A stretch of DNA of 61,770 bases from Bryobacter sp. GTDB taxonomy: Bacteria; Acidobacteriota; Terriglobia; Bryobacterales; Bryobacteraceae. Location: the NCBI GenBank assembly GCA_022843605.1, contig JALHNI010000023.1, positions 1-61,770 of the forward strand, written 5' to 3'. The notes below the pieces were generated by a model. That model did not search any database. It worked only from the letters and a program-made list of their open reading frames with translations, and was not told the origin of the DNA. Positions 1-8,085 of the stretch are shown here, in pieces. The position numbers and the translations under genes were made by a program. Every line of letters begins with the position of its first letter. Position 1 is the stretch's first letter.

Positions 1-2086
1 TCCGGATGGCGATGCGCTCGATGGGGCGAATGACCAGGCCGACGCGCGGCGAGAAATTGTTCAGGTCATAGTTTCCAGAAGAGCCGTTGTTTGAGGTGAG
101 TTGATTGGTAGTGGGGTTAAACGTCACCGCGGAGTTGTCGAACCGGGTACGAAGTGGGCTGAAGACGTCGTAGCGCATGCCCAACTCGATGTGTATGTTC
201 TTCCGCCAATTGATGGTGTCGGTCACATATCCCGAAGTGAGGGTCTGCTGGTAGGTTGGTGTGGTTTGAAACGTAGAAGATCCCGAGGTGGACGGGGCGC
301 CGAGGAGAAAAGAAGCGAAGGCGTTGTAGGGCGAATTCAGCGACCCGACTGGTGCGCCGGGAGCACTGGTAGCGCCGGAGCCGAACTGAAACGAACCCCG
401 AGGCGAGAAGGCCCCACTATCGAAACCCGAGGCACGTGTCATGACGACCTGTGCGCCGGCCTTCAGATAGTGCATTCCGTTATGGAAGCCGCCGTTGAGC
501 GCGGCGTCCCAATTGTTATTGACCGCTTTAGAGGGATAGTTGCCAGGCAGTCCGTAGCTACCAAAACCGGCGACGGTGATTTCCGGCAGTCCGCTTGGGA
601 AGCCGAAGCGGCTCAAGTCCGAATCGAACGAAGTCAGCCCTGTCGAAGGCGAGATGGCATTGCGATAGCGTGAGAATCCAACCCGCGCTTCCATGATGCC
701 GGTTTGGCCGATGCCCTGCGTGAAGCTGGCCACGGCGCTGTGATTGCGCATTTCCGCATCGGCGCTGTTGCCAAGTGCTCCGAGTTGCGAAAGGCGGTTG
801 ACACTGTCCGTGGTGAAGCCATAACGGAAGAAGCCGGTCGACTTTTCAGAAAAGCGATGATCAATTTTTCCATCCATCCGATGCTGGTCGTCGCGAAGCA
901 TGCCCGAGCCCACCAGGTTATTGGCGGATCCCGGCTGGTTGGGAAGGGGCAGACTATTGAGGATGCTTTGAGCGAAGGGATTGATGGAGGCTTGCGGGAT
1001 CCGGTTGTTGCCGAAGGGTGTTCGATTCATACCGCTGCCCAGGCCGGTGCCAGGATTGTACAGGGCCAAGCCGGAGATCTGGTCGAAGTTGCCGGCGCGA
1101 AGGTTCGCGGTGGGAACAGTGTCGATCTGCAGAAGCGAGCCGCGGCGGAGGTAGGCTTCATAGCCCATAAACCAGAAGGTCTTGTCCTTCGCGAGTGGGC
1201 CGCCAAGCGAGCCGCCGAATTGGTTGGTGTTAAATCCCGGGTCGGCAGTGCTGAAGTTAACCGGGCTGCGAGTGGTAAGAAAGTCATTCGAATGGAGAAG
1301 GAAGGCACTGCCATGTACGGCGTTGGTGCCCGGCCGACTGGTGGTGTTGACGTGGGCTCCGCCTGCGAGCCCCTGCTCAGCGTTGTAATTGCTGGTTCGG
1401 ACATCGAGTTGCTGGACGGAAGTGTTCGGTTGGATTCGCGACTGGCGACCCGAAAAGCGTTCGACGCCGTAGGAGCCGTCCTGGTAATAAGCGTTCGCGT
1501 ACTCTGGCAGGCCGTTCACGTTGTATAAACGGGAACGTTGAGGATCGACAATGCGATCCTCGGTGATCACTGGAGGCGTAACGCCGGGCATGAGGCTGAT
1601 CAGATCCTGATTCTGCCGATCGATCAATGGCAGAGACCTTACAGTCCGGGTCTCGTAGGAGCGGGCGACCTCGGCGGAGCTGGCCTGAATTGTGGGACTG
1701 CTTGCGGTCAGCACAACCGGTTCGGCAGAAGAGGAGGTGGCGGTGGTAGTGACTGAGCTCTGGTCGCTGAAGGAAAGTTCAACGTGAACCGGAGTCTTGT
1801 TGACCTCGAGGCTTTGCAGCGAAGTATGACTCTTGCCGTTCGATTCTATCTCCACTGAGTAATACTCGGGTGGGAGATCGTCGAAGGAGAAGGAACCATC
1901 CGCCGAGGTGGTGGTGCGTTGCACCACTTCGGGCCCCTTCTTGAGCCGAACTTGCGCCTGGCCGACACCCTGACCTGAAGCATTGAGAACTTTTCCGGTT
2001 AAGCGGCCTGCGGTTTGGCTAAACGCCAAGCTTGCGGACAGCAAGATTACGAGCAAATTTATGGACGCGAAGACTAACCTATTCAT
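1..2086 (-). CDS. TonB-dependent receptor, Oar-like (C-terminus outside window)
   Basis: Outer-membrane transporter or adhesin-like protein; only the first ~695 residues are here and the frame is still open at base 1. The start ATG (2086) follows AGGA at 2093-2096. A signal peptide ends near ASLAFSQ. A carboxypeptidase-regulatory beta-sandwich follows (residues ~25-105, GRLTGKVLNASGQGV and DGSFSFDDLP), then a plug-like segment (SLPLIDRQNQDLISLMPGV) and Gly/Asn/aromatic-rich barrel sequence. Established: such receptors are greatly expanded in Acidobacteriota and are thought to import large substrates. No substrate can be read from the sequence. Function class is sure; specificity is unknown. 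Confidence 0.88.
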   Translation of the reverse strand, partial: MNRLVFASINLLVILLSASLAFSQTAGRLTGKVLNASGQGVGQAQVRLKKGPEVVQRTTTSADGSFSFDDLPPEYYSVEIESNGKSHTSLQSLEVNKTPVHVELSFSDQSSVTTTATSSSAEPVVLTASSPTIQASSAEVARSYETRTVRSLPLIDRQNQDLISLMPGVTPPVITEDRIVDPQRSRLYNVNGLPEYANAYYQDGSYGVERFSGRQSRIQPNTSVQQLDVRTSNYNAEQGLAGGAHVNTTSRPGTNAVHGSAFLLHSNDFLTTRSPVNFSTADPGFNTNQFGGSLGGPLAKDKTFWFMGYEAYLRRGSLLQIDTVPTANLRAGNFDQISGLALYNPGTGLGSGMNRTPFGNNRIPQASINPFAQSILNSLPLPNQPGSANNLVGSGMLRDDQHRMDGKIDHRFSEKSTGFFRYGFTTDSVNRLSQLGALGNSADAEMRNHSAVASFTQGIGQTGIMEARVGFSRYRNAISPSTGLTSFDSDLSRFGFPSGLPEITVAGFGSYGLPGNYPSKAVNNNWDAALNGGFHNGMHYLKAGAQVVMTRASGFDSGAFSPRGSFQFGSGATSAPGAPVGSLNSPYNAFASFLLGAPSTSGSSTFQTTPTYQQTLTSGYVTDTINWRKNIHIELGMRYDVFSPLRTRFDNSAVTFNPTTNQLTSNNGSSGNYDLNNFSPRVGLVIRPIERIAIR

Positions 2087-2113
2087 TATTGTTTCCTCAT
2101 TTAAACGTTTGTG

Positions 2114-2851
2114 TTAGGACCGAAATGCCGTTGCCCATGCGGTGAGAAGCAGGCCCAGTCCCGAGGCAAACAGGATGGGTCCGTAAGAAGCGGTGCTGGG
2201 CAATGCGGAATCGGTAGCCTCCGTGGCCGTTGCTGCCGCTTGCGGCGCGGGGGCTGGCTCTGGCGCAGGCGCGGGGCTCACGACGGGCTGGGGATCGGGG
2301 ATCGGGGCCGGCGGGGTGACTTGCGCTTGTGCTACTGGCTCTGGCGCGGGCTCTGGCGTTGGGCGCGGGGGAACGTTCTCGGCCACTTGAGGCGTTGGCA
2401 CGGGCGCTTCGGCCGCAGGAGTGTAGGTAGCGGTTAAGCTCAGCTTCTCGCCGGATGTAGCCGTGGACGAGGTCGTCGTTTGAGAAGACTCAATTGGGAA
2501 CTCGTATCCGTAGCTTTTGCCTTTCAGCCAAATTCGGTAGATGTGCTGCATTCCTCCCTGACTCTCCAACTCGACCGAAGTATCCTTCCGGTTGTTATTG
2601 TCGAGAGCTGCGAACGCAGTGGCGGTCGCCTGGATCGCTGTGCCCTGATCCGTGCTGAACTCGAGAATCCTGGGATTGCTCGAAGTGGTGAGCTGACGGA
2701 TGGTGTAGTCACCGGCCCTGAGGACCCGGCTGCCGACTTGGACATCATTTGGAAACGTGACGGTGATCACGTCGTTGACCGGACCTTGCGCCAGAAGCAG
2801 TGCTCCGGCGAGGACGGGATAAAGCAGGTGTTTAGATAGGTGGACTCTCAT
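2114..2851 (-). CDS. Exported protein with Pro-rich linker and LPSTAS C-terminal anchor-like signal
   Basis: About 245 residues. Signal peptide (HLLYPVLAGALLLAQG), a small beta-rich domain (~25-130), a Pro/Ala/Glu linker of ~70 residues, then LPSTAS, a hydrophobic stretch and a final Arg-Ser. ATG at 2851 is preferred because GAAGGG (2859-2864) sits at correct spacing; an upstream GTG at 2866 would overlap that ribosome-binding site. The tail has the layout of a sortase-type sorting signal, and similar LPxTAS tails occur in acidobacterial exported proteins. No sortase gene is visible here. The globular domain is not recognised. Confidence 0.7.
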   Translation of the reverse strand: MRVHLSKHLLYPVLAGALLLAQGPVNDVITVTFPNDVQVGSRVLRAGDYTIRQLTTSSNPRILEFSTDQGTAIQATATAFAALDNNNRKDTSVELESQGGMQHIYRIWLKGKSYGYEFPIESSQTTTSSTATSGEKLSLTATYTPAAEAPVPTPQVAENVPPRPTPEPAPEPVAQAQVTPPAPIPDPQPVVSPAPAPEPAPAPQAAATATEATDSALPSTASYGPILFASGLGLLLTAWATAFRS

Positions 2852-3126
2852 TGATATACCCTTCACCCAGATGAGACGAACGGGACACCCACTGTTACGG
2901 TGGCCGTGAAGATTGTACGGACGCGGTGTCGAGGCGATCCAGTCGGGCGGCGCAATCCAGTTGCCCGACGACGTTATACGGTCACGGAGCGAGAGCGGGG
3001 TTCAGGCCGCTGTCCCGCAGGGACGGGGACGACGCGAAAACTCACGGCTCCCGAGGCCCTGTGACAGCGGTGAGATGGAAGAACGGCCTACAAAGTGCTT
3101 AGAAGAAATCCATCGAGAGGACTTCA

Positions 3127-3621
3127 TTGAGCAACACCGAATTTGCAAATGCATATCAAGCCGGTTTTCCCGGGACAATCAGGTTTCTAGTGAGCAAGGG
3201 CATTCTCGTCCACCTAGCCGAGGAATACGCTCAGGAGGCCTGGGCCATCGGGTGGGAGCGGTTGGGGCAATTACGAGATGACCGCCTCGTCTGTTCCTGG
3301 GTGAGGCAGATTGCCTGGAACCACTGCTGCCGTCATTTCGAAGCGGCGAACCGGTCCCTTCCGCTGCGTGAGTTTCCCTCCGAAGACGCGGCACCGACGT
3401 TGGTGATCACGCTTCGGCAGGTACTGAAGGCTTGCAAACCGGATGACCAAGCGCTGTTGCGTCAGGCGATCGAAGGTTTAACGCCCGCCGAGATCAGCAC
3501 TCTGGCAGGCTGCACGCCTGGCGCGGTGCGCATCCGGCTGATGCGCGCGCGGCGCGCCGCGGCACGCCTTTTTTATGGAGACCGCGAAGGCGGTCAAGAG
3601 TTTGTTCACGAAGCTGCTTAA
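3127..3621 (+). CDS. Sigma-70 family RNA polymerase sigma factor (ECF-like)
   Basis: 164 residues with TTG start; GAGAGG lies just upstream (about 3114-3119). The N-terminal half carries a region-2-like segment (DRLVCSWVRQIAWNHCCRHF, residues ~52-71) and the C-terminal half a region-4 helix-turn-helix (LTPAEISTLAGCTPGAVRIR, ~117-136). Together these give a two-domain ECF-type factor that would redirect RNA polymerase. No anti-sigma gene is adjacent. The gene ends 26 bp before the UDP-galactopyranose mutase gene, so it may be co-transcribed with it. Target promoters are unknown. Confidence 0.8.
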   Translation: MSNTEFANAYQAGFPGTIRFLVSKGILVHLAEEYAQEAWAIGWERLGQLRDDRLVCSWVRQIAWNHCCRHFEAANRSLPLREFPSEDAAPTLVITLRQVLKACKPDDQALLRQAIEGLTPAEISTLAGCTPGAVRIRLMRARRAAARLFYGDREGGQEFVHEAA

Positions 3622-3647
3622 TTCTATTTTCTTGAGGAATTCAATCA

Positions 3648-4814
3648 ATGCATATCGTTTCATCAAGCCCGCACTTCGACTATCTGGTGGTCGGCGCCGG
3701 CTTTGCAGGCGCGACCTTCTCCTCCCAAATGGCTCGACTTGGCAAACGGGTGATGCTGGTGGAGCGGCGTCCTCATATTGGAGGAAACGCCTACGATCAT
3801 TACGACGACGCGGGCGTTCTGATTCACCGTTACGGACCGCACATTTTTCACACGAACTCGGCGGATGTTTTCAACTTTCTGTCGCAATTCACGGGGTGGC
3901 GAAACTACGAGCACCGGGTTCTGGCCTCGGTTGCCGGCCACTTAGTGCCGATTCCCATCAATCTTGATACCGTTAACTGCCTTCACGGCCTGGCGCTTTC
4001 GGAGGGAGAATTGGAGGGATACCTTGGATCTATCTCTGAGGCCCGGGATTCAATCTCAACGTCGGAGGACGTGATCGTGAGCCGCGTGGGGCGAGATCTC
4101 TACGAAAGAATGTTTCAGGGTTATACCCGGAAACAGTGGGGATTGGACCCTTCTCAACTGGATGCTTCGGTGGCGGCAAGAATCCCGGTCCGGTTCAACC
4201 GAGACGATCGGTATTTTTCCGATAACTATCAAGCCATGCCGGAGCGTGGTTACACGCGCATGTTTGAGAACATGCTGGATCATCCTCTCATTACTGTAGT
4301 CCTGGATACTGATTATCGCGACGTATTAAAAACGACTGCATTCGGCGAGCTGATCTATAGCGGTCCCGTTGACGAGTACTTTGACTTCCGTTTCGGCAAG
4401 CTACCTTACAGATCGTTACGCTTTCGCCATGAGACCGTCGATCAGGAAAAGTTTCAGAGTGCGCCGGTGATTAACTATCCGAATGATCACGACTACACCC
4501 GAATCACGGAATTCAAGTACCTGACCGGGCAGAGTCATTCAAAGACCAGCATTGTGTATGAATATCCTTGTGACGGCGGTGATCCCTACTATCCGGTGCC
4601 CCGTGCTGAGAATGCCACACTGTATAAGAAGTACGAGGAGCTATCCAATCAGTCTCCGAAAGTGCATTTTATTGGTCGACTCGCAACTTATCGATATTAC
4701 AATATGGACCAAGTCGTAGCGCAAGCACTGCAACTCTGCACGAAGCTTACGGGCCGTTCGCGAGGTGAGCTGGTGAGAGCTGCGATTGCGCAAACGGTTG
4801 CCGCGGCAGTCTGA
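3648..4814 (+). CDS. glf: UDP-galactopyranose mutase
   Basis: 388 residues, the usual family length. Converts UDP-galactopyranose to UDP-galactofuranose, a donor for galactofuranose in surface polysaccharides; cytoplasmic FAD enzyme. The N-terminal dinucleotide fold (VVGAGFAGATFSSQMA) ends in the family signature VERRPHIGGNAYD; HRYGPHIFHTN, FNRDDRYFSDNYQ and GRLATYRYYNMDQVV follow in the expected order. The start has GAGGA 8 bases upstream. It sits alone between a sigma factor and a stress protein rather than in the glycosyltransferase cluster at 30-34 kb, which may still supply the pathway partners. Confidence 0.95.
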   Translation: MHIVSSSPHFDYLVVGAGFAGATFSSQMARLGKRVMLVERRPHIGGNAYDHYDDAGVLIHRYGPHIFHTNSADVFNFLSQFTGWRNYEHRVLASVAGHLVPIPINLDTVNCLHGLALSEGELEGYLGSISEARDSISTSEDVIVSRVGRDLYERMFQGYTRKQWGLDPSQLDASVAARIPVRFNRDDRYFSDNYQAMPERGYTRMFENMLDHPLITVVLDTDYRDVLKTTAFGELIYSGPVDEYFDFRFGKLPYRSLRFRHETVDQEKFQSAPVINYPNDHDYTRITEFKYLTGQSHSKTSIVYEYPCDGGDPYYPVPRAENATLYKKYEELSNQSPKVHFIGRLATYRYYNMDQVVAQALQLCTKLTGRSRGELVRAAIAQTVAAAV

Positions 4815-4871
4815 GCGCTGATAGCGAGGGTGCCGAGTGTCCCCTACTGTTGTAATCCTTAAAGCGAAAGC

Positions 4872-4897
4872 GGGCCCCAAGCCATAGGCTGGGGCCC
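4872..4897. terminator. Hairpin terminator between convergent genes
   Basis: Stem of GGGCCCCAAGCC (4872-4883) against GGCTGGGGCCC (4887-4897) with one bulged A and an ATA loop. It lies midway between the stop of glf and the stop of the convergent DUF2383 gene, so it could serve both strands. No strong T-run follows. Confidence 0.6.
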
Positions 4898-4928
4898 AAC
4901 TACGTTGTAGGTGGATTAACGAAGGGCG

Positions 4929-5375
4929 TTATGCGTTGATCGTCTGGAATGAGTCGCGCAAGGCCCGTACTTGGTCATGAGCAGCCTTGACGCGCGCAAA
5001 CTGACTTTCAACAATCCCACGGACAGGACCGATTTCTTCTTCCAATGCTTCGCGGTAGTTGGAAACTGCAGAGTCTTCGCCGCGTTCACATTCCTCGAGA
5101 ATAGCCAGGTCCTCGCGGTTGGCGACAGCCGCTTTCAGAGTGATCCAACCGCGATGGAGGTCACCGGCTACGCTGCCGCTTTCTTCAGGTGACGCGCCAA
5201 GCGCTTGAACATGCTGGTGAAGTTCCGCCGCGAATTCTGCTCGCTCTGCCGCGAGTTCAGCTAAGAAAGTCTTCAGGTCAGGCCGCTGGGCATCGTTAGC
5301 CGCCGTCGTGAAGCCGAGTTTTCCGTCGTTGAGGGTTTCGATCAAGCGATTGAGGGTGTTGGATATTGTGGACAT
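4929..5375 (-). CDS. PA2169-family four-helix-bundle protein (DUF2383)
   Basis: 148 residues, all helical. The family block SGSVAGDLHRGWITLK and the acidic helix ILEECERGEDSAVSNYREAL are clear, as is the C-terminal KAAHDQVRALRD. Members are ferritin-like bundles often found with stress-response genes; no catalytic role is established. Preceded on the same strand by a 60-codon ORF (5381-5563) only 5 bp away, so the two may be an operon. Confidence 0.9.
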   Translation of the reverse strand: MSTISNTLNRLIETLNDGKLGFTTAANDAQRPDLKTFLAELAAERAEFAAELHQHVQALGASPEESGSVAGDLHRGWITLKAAVANREDLAILEECERGEDSAVSNYREALEEEIGPVRGIVESQFARVKAAHDQVRALRDSFQTINA

Positions 5376-5380
5376 ACCGC

Positions 5381-5563
5381 TTAGCAGAGCAGCTTGATGG
5401 CCAATGTGGATCTTTCTTCGTCTGGAATGAAGATCGTTGAGCCTTTGCGGCCGGGGGAAATGAGCTGGCGCCAGGAGATCGGGAGATAAGGGTCTTTGCC
5501 CCCCGAACGTGGACCCCGAACGTTCATCTTATGGTGGCCCTTCGATTGCTCATTCGGTTTCAT
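5381..5563 (-). CDS. Small hypothetical protein (60 aa), SD inside an inverted repeat
   Basis: Supported mainly by translation signals: AGGAGGA at 5571-5577 lies 7 bases before ATG 5563, and the frame ends just ahead of the DUF2383 start. The protein is basic and Pro/Gly rich, with IPDEERSTLAIKLLC at the end. The Shine-Dalgarno sequence lies within TCAGGA-N5-TCCTGA (5562-5578), which could fold and mask it. Part of the frame is a copy of the local ACCCCGAACG repeat, so the ORF may be a by-product. No family recognised. Confidence 0.4.
   Translation of the reverse strand: MKPNEQSKGHHKMNVRGPRSGGKDPYLPISWRQLISPGRKGSTIFIPDEERSTLAIKLLC
5474..5524. repeat. GGAGATCGGG...CCCCGAACG repeat, copy 1
   Basis: Begins GGAGATCGGGAGATAAGGGT and runs into two CCCCGAACG cores. 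It matches copies at 6088, 6331 and 6405. It lies inside the small ORF 5381-5563. Confidence 0.7.
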
Positions 5564-5884
5564 CAGGAAATCCTCCTGATCGACCTTTGGGCTTCGCTGT
5601 TTAAGCCCATTACGCTCCAACCGAAGCAGGACGGCGGCAGGGGGGCGTAGGTTGTTAGCCGCGAAGTATGAGGTGCACGACCGGTGCAGGGTTCTTGCCG
5701 TCTCCCCTGCTTTACGGTACTCCGAAGGAGCACTAAAATGCTCTCAACAGCCTGGGGAGACCGACGCCCTCTTCGTGCATCTCAGCGTTCGCGGTCAACT
5801 AAATCGATCGGCTTCAAAATACCTTACTTACGAGAACGTTTAACACCTTGCCCCACTCCGGGAGCTGTTCGGGGGGCGGTCGCC

Positions 5885-6034
5885 GAATCTCTCGACACGG
5901 GCTCCGCCGCGGGCAGGCTTGTGATCACGATCATTGCTGCGGTCAGCCAGTGGGAGCGCGAGGCCACAGGTGAGAGGCCCCCCGATGCGTTGCGTCACAA
6001 ACGCTCCCAGGACGAGCGCGCCGGCAATGTGCGT
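5885..6034 (+). pseudogene. Serine recombinase (resolvase) fragment
   Basis: About 50 codons read ESLDTGSAAGRLVITIIAAV followed by SQWERE and DALRHKRSQDERAGN. This is the end of the catalytic domain and long helix of large serine recombinases (typical form ESLDT..GRL....SVSQWERE, then ALRHKK..G.R.GN). The expected start (VRVST block) and the recombinase/zinc-ribbon C-terminus are absent, and the next codons no longer fit. A remnant of a mobile element or phage integrase. Confidence 0.65.
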
Positions 6035-6087
6035 ACGGAGTCCGGGTCGCGGCCGGGCTGCACGTCCTTGACGCTGCGGGTCACGTA

Positions 6088-6120
6088 GGAGATCGGGAGT
6101 GAGGTCTTTGACCCCGAACG
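6088..6120. repeat. GGAGATCGGG...CCCCGAACG repeat, copy 2
   Basis: GGAGATCGGGAGTGAGGTCT followed by TTGACCCCGAACG; a single core. It lies 54 bp after the recombinase fragment. Confidence 0.7.
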
Positions 6121-6330
6121 CCCGGGCCGCCGATAACTGCCGCGCTGCGTGATGGGCATTGCTTGATCCGGAGGGCGAATCGCGGCTTGGAAGGCATTCA
6201 CTTGTTTAGTGGGTTTTGGTGGGATTATACTCGCTCATCTTTGGTGGGGGGCGGGGATGGGGCACCTTTGCGGTTGGGCCGAATGCGTTAGCTTCTTGCT
6301 TCGCTATGATCGGTTTACGGAATTCGCGTC

Positions 6331-6380
6331 GGAGATCGGGGGATGAGGGTTTGACACCGAACGCTTTTGACCCCGAACGC
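6331..6380. repeat. GGAGATCGGG...CCCCGAACG repeat, copy 3
   Basis: GGAGATCGGGGGATGAGGGT followed by TTGACACCGAACGC and TTTTGACCCCGAACGC: two cores in tandem. Confidence 0.7.
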
Positions 6381-6402
6381 TTGTCTCACAATGTCGCCCA
6401 TG

Positions 6403-7383
6403 TTAGGTCTTTGACCCCGAACGTTGACCCCGAACGTTTTGAACCCTAACGCTCTGGGCAGCAATGATCACGGCGATCACCGCGAATATTGCGTTGCCGA
6501 CGGTATCGATCAGGCCTGCAGAACCCAAGGCCGGGGCCTGGGGGAAACCGAGCCACGCATATGTCATCAGCAGCCCGGAGGCGAGCGAGGCCCGGTGAAG
6601 GCTGGTCCAACCGGCGCTGTGCGACCACCGAAAGGTCAGGACACCCAGTGCACCGGCAGTCAGAACCCAGCAAATCACCCCTGGCCAACCTCTGTTGTCG
6701 ACCGAGGCAAGTAGCAGGCCGCTTAGCAAGAAGGCGGCTGCGCCGGCTACCGCGGGATGGGGCGCACTCCGTTCGGGCGACTCTGTGAAGACGTTCGGTA
6801 GAGACAATGCGATCGCGACGAGCGCCGCGGCAAGTGCAGACGCGCTGGCCAACTGAAGTGGAGTGGCAAGAAAGTGTCTCTCCTGATACTCGGTCCAGAA
6901 AAGAAGGACCGCACCCCCGCCGAAGATTACTGTTAGGGCCAGGTATTCCGTTCGACTCAGCCAGGGCGCTTCACCGCGGCTCTGCGAGAGCGACTCGACG
7001 AGCGCAATGGGCACGGAAATGCTCCAGATCGTGTGAAGGCTGACGGAGGCAAGCGCGGTCAGAATGTTGACGCCGCCTAGGTGCCCGAGGCTCATTGCCT
7101 CCGATGCCGCCGTCCCGGGATAGGAAGCGTTGAAGAGCATTTGCGTGACCAGCCCCTCTTCGAAAATGGCGTACGCCGCAGCCAGAGTGATGATGGATGA
7201 CCATCCCGCGCCGCGACGCCGCGCGGTCTCTCGAATCAACAACGCGGCCCCGCCGTAGAGGGGAGCAATAAACAACAATCCAAAGATCCCATCAATCGCG
7301 ATGTTACCCAGAAGGAACTCGGCGACCCACGGAGAGAGCCAGAACAGCCGGCCAGCCGGAGAAAGCCGCTCACGAAGCTTCAT
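6403..7383 (-). CDS. Polytopic membrane protein of unknown function, downstream of TetR
   Basis: 326 residues with roughly nine to ten hydrophobic segments separated by short loops. A charged motif in the first third (AIFEEGLVTQMLFNASYPG) is the only striking conserved-looking feature. The start overlaps the TetR stop by ATGA (7380-7383), so translation is probably coupled and the regulator likely controls this gene. The last ~14 residues (VQNVRGQRSGSKT) are encoded by repeat copy 4, so the natural C-terminus has probably been replaced. Inference: a membrane transporter or sensor under TetR control; the family is not recognised. Confidence 0.65.
   Translation of the reverse strand: MKLRERLSPAGRLFWLSPWVAEFLLGNIAIDGIFGLLFIAPLYGGAALLIRETARRRGAGWSSIITLAAAYAIFEEGLVTQMLFNASYPGTAASEAMSLGHLGGVNILTALASVSLHTIWSISVPIALVESLSQSRGEAPWLSRTEYLALTVIFGGGAVLLFWTEYQERHFLATPLQLASASALAAALVAIALSLPNVFTESPERSAPHPAVAGAAAFLLSGLLLASVDNRGWPGVICWVLTAGALGVLTFRWSHSAGWTSLHRASLASGLLMTYAWLGFPQAPALGSAGLIDTVGNAIFAVIAVIIAAQSVRVQNVRGQRSGSKT
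6405..6451. repeat. CCCCGAACG repeat, copy 4, supplying the 3' end of the membrane-protein gene
   Basis: AGGTCTTTGACCCCGAACG, then TTGACCCCGAACG and TTTTGAACCCTAACG. It overlaps the last codons and stop of the gene ending at 6403, so that protein ends in repeat-encoded residues. Confidence 0.7.
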
Positions 7384-8024
7384 GCCGAGCCCCGTCTCGA
7401 CCGCTTGTTCCCCTTTGTCGTGGCACCAGAGGTTGCTCCAATAGACCGTCCGATTAGTTGCCGCAGTGTCACCTCAGGGTCCGCCAAGCGGAACGTGCGA
7501 CTGGCCGAGGCACGCACAAAGACGCCCTCCACGACAGCCATGAGCCATTGCGCCGTCATAGCAGGGTCCAACGAGTCGTCCGTTTGCCCCAGCGCGGCCG
7601 CGCGTTTCAACAGGGCAACGATGCCGGCGTGAGTTTGGTGATCGTTCTTCCGCAGCAGGGCTGCAAAGTTTTCGTCTCGCTTAGCGTTCGCAACTATCTC
7701 GAACATCAGGCCGTTGAGATGAGCATACCTGGACTGCCGTGCTTGCCCAACCAAATGGCTCAAAAGCGCGCCCAAGGGGTCATTCGAATGCTTGGCCTGC
7801 TCGAATACCGCAGCGGTCTCCTTGCTGTCGTGTTCGAATATCGCTGCGAAGATGGCCTGCTTGCTGGGGAAATAGTGAAACAGGTTCCCAGAGCTGATGC
7901 CAACTGAGGCACAGATATCGGCCGTTCGAGTATTTTGATAGCCCTTGGCGGCGAAACATGCGGCTGCCGCGGCGAGAATCTTTCGACGCTTCGCCTCGTG
8001 CTTGACAGGATCGAGAGTACGCAT
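7380..8024 (-). CDS. TetR/AcrR family transcriptional regulator
   Basis: 214 residues. N-terminal helix-turn-helix: RRKILAAAAACFAAKGYQNT and TADICASVGISSGNLFHYFP (residues ~13-55), then an all-helical ligand-binding domain ending in a basic tail. ATG 8024 is chosen because an in-frame extension to 8657 shows no homology and would cross a good promoter (TTGATA 8054-8059, TATTAT 8031-8036). The -10 ends 6 bases before the ATG, so the message is probably leaderless. An inverted repeat in the spacer suggests autorepression. Confidence 0.9.
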   Translation of the reverse strand: MRTLDPVKHEAKRRKILAAAAACFAAKGYQNTRTADICASVGISSGNLFHYFPSKQAIFAAIFEHDSKETAAVFEQAKHSNDPLGALLSHLVGQARQSRYAHLNGLMFEIVANAKRDENFAALLRKNDHQTHAGIVALLKRAAALGQTDDSLDPAMTAQWLMAVVEGVFVRASASRTFRLADPEVTLRQLIGRSIGATSGATTKGNKRSRRGSA

Positions 8025-8030
8025 CGCTCT

Positions 8031-8059
8031 ATAATAAGACCGATTGCTCGGTTTATCAA
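8031..8059 (-). promoter_or_regulatory. tetR promoter with ACCGA-N4-TCGGT operator in the spacer
   Basis: On the minus strand TTGATA (8059-8054) and TATTAT (8036-8031) are 17 bp apart. The spacer contains the perfect inverted repeat ACCGA/TCGGT (8039-8052), a size and place typical of TetR operators. The predicted transcription start falls on the A of ATG 8024. Confidence 0.7.
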
Positions 8060-8085
8060 AGGTGGCATCGGCGTGTCTCGGACGC

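Larger units (their letters stand above)
5564..6402. other. Gene-poor accessory stretch with repeats and a recombinase fragment
   Basis: No convincing intact gene on either strand. It holds repeat copies 2 and 3, the start of copy 4 only just beyond it, and a serine-recombinase fragment at 5885-6034. Open frames here lack family resemblance or proper starts. The mix of recombinase debris and dispersed repeats suggests an old insertion site. Confidence 0.6.

Noticed and set aside
101..1528. Plus-strand open frames of 190 and 274 codons
   Set aside because: Antisense to the TonB-dependent receptor, whose minus-strand translation is continuous from 2086 to base 1.
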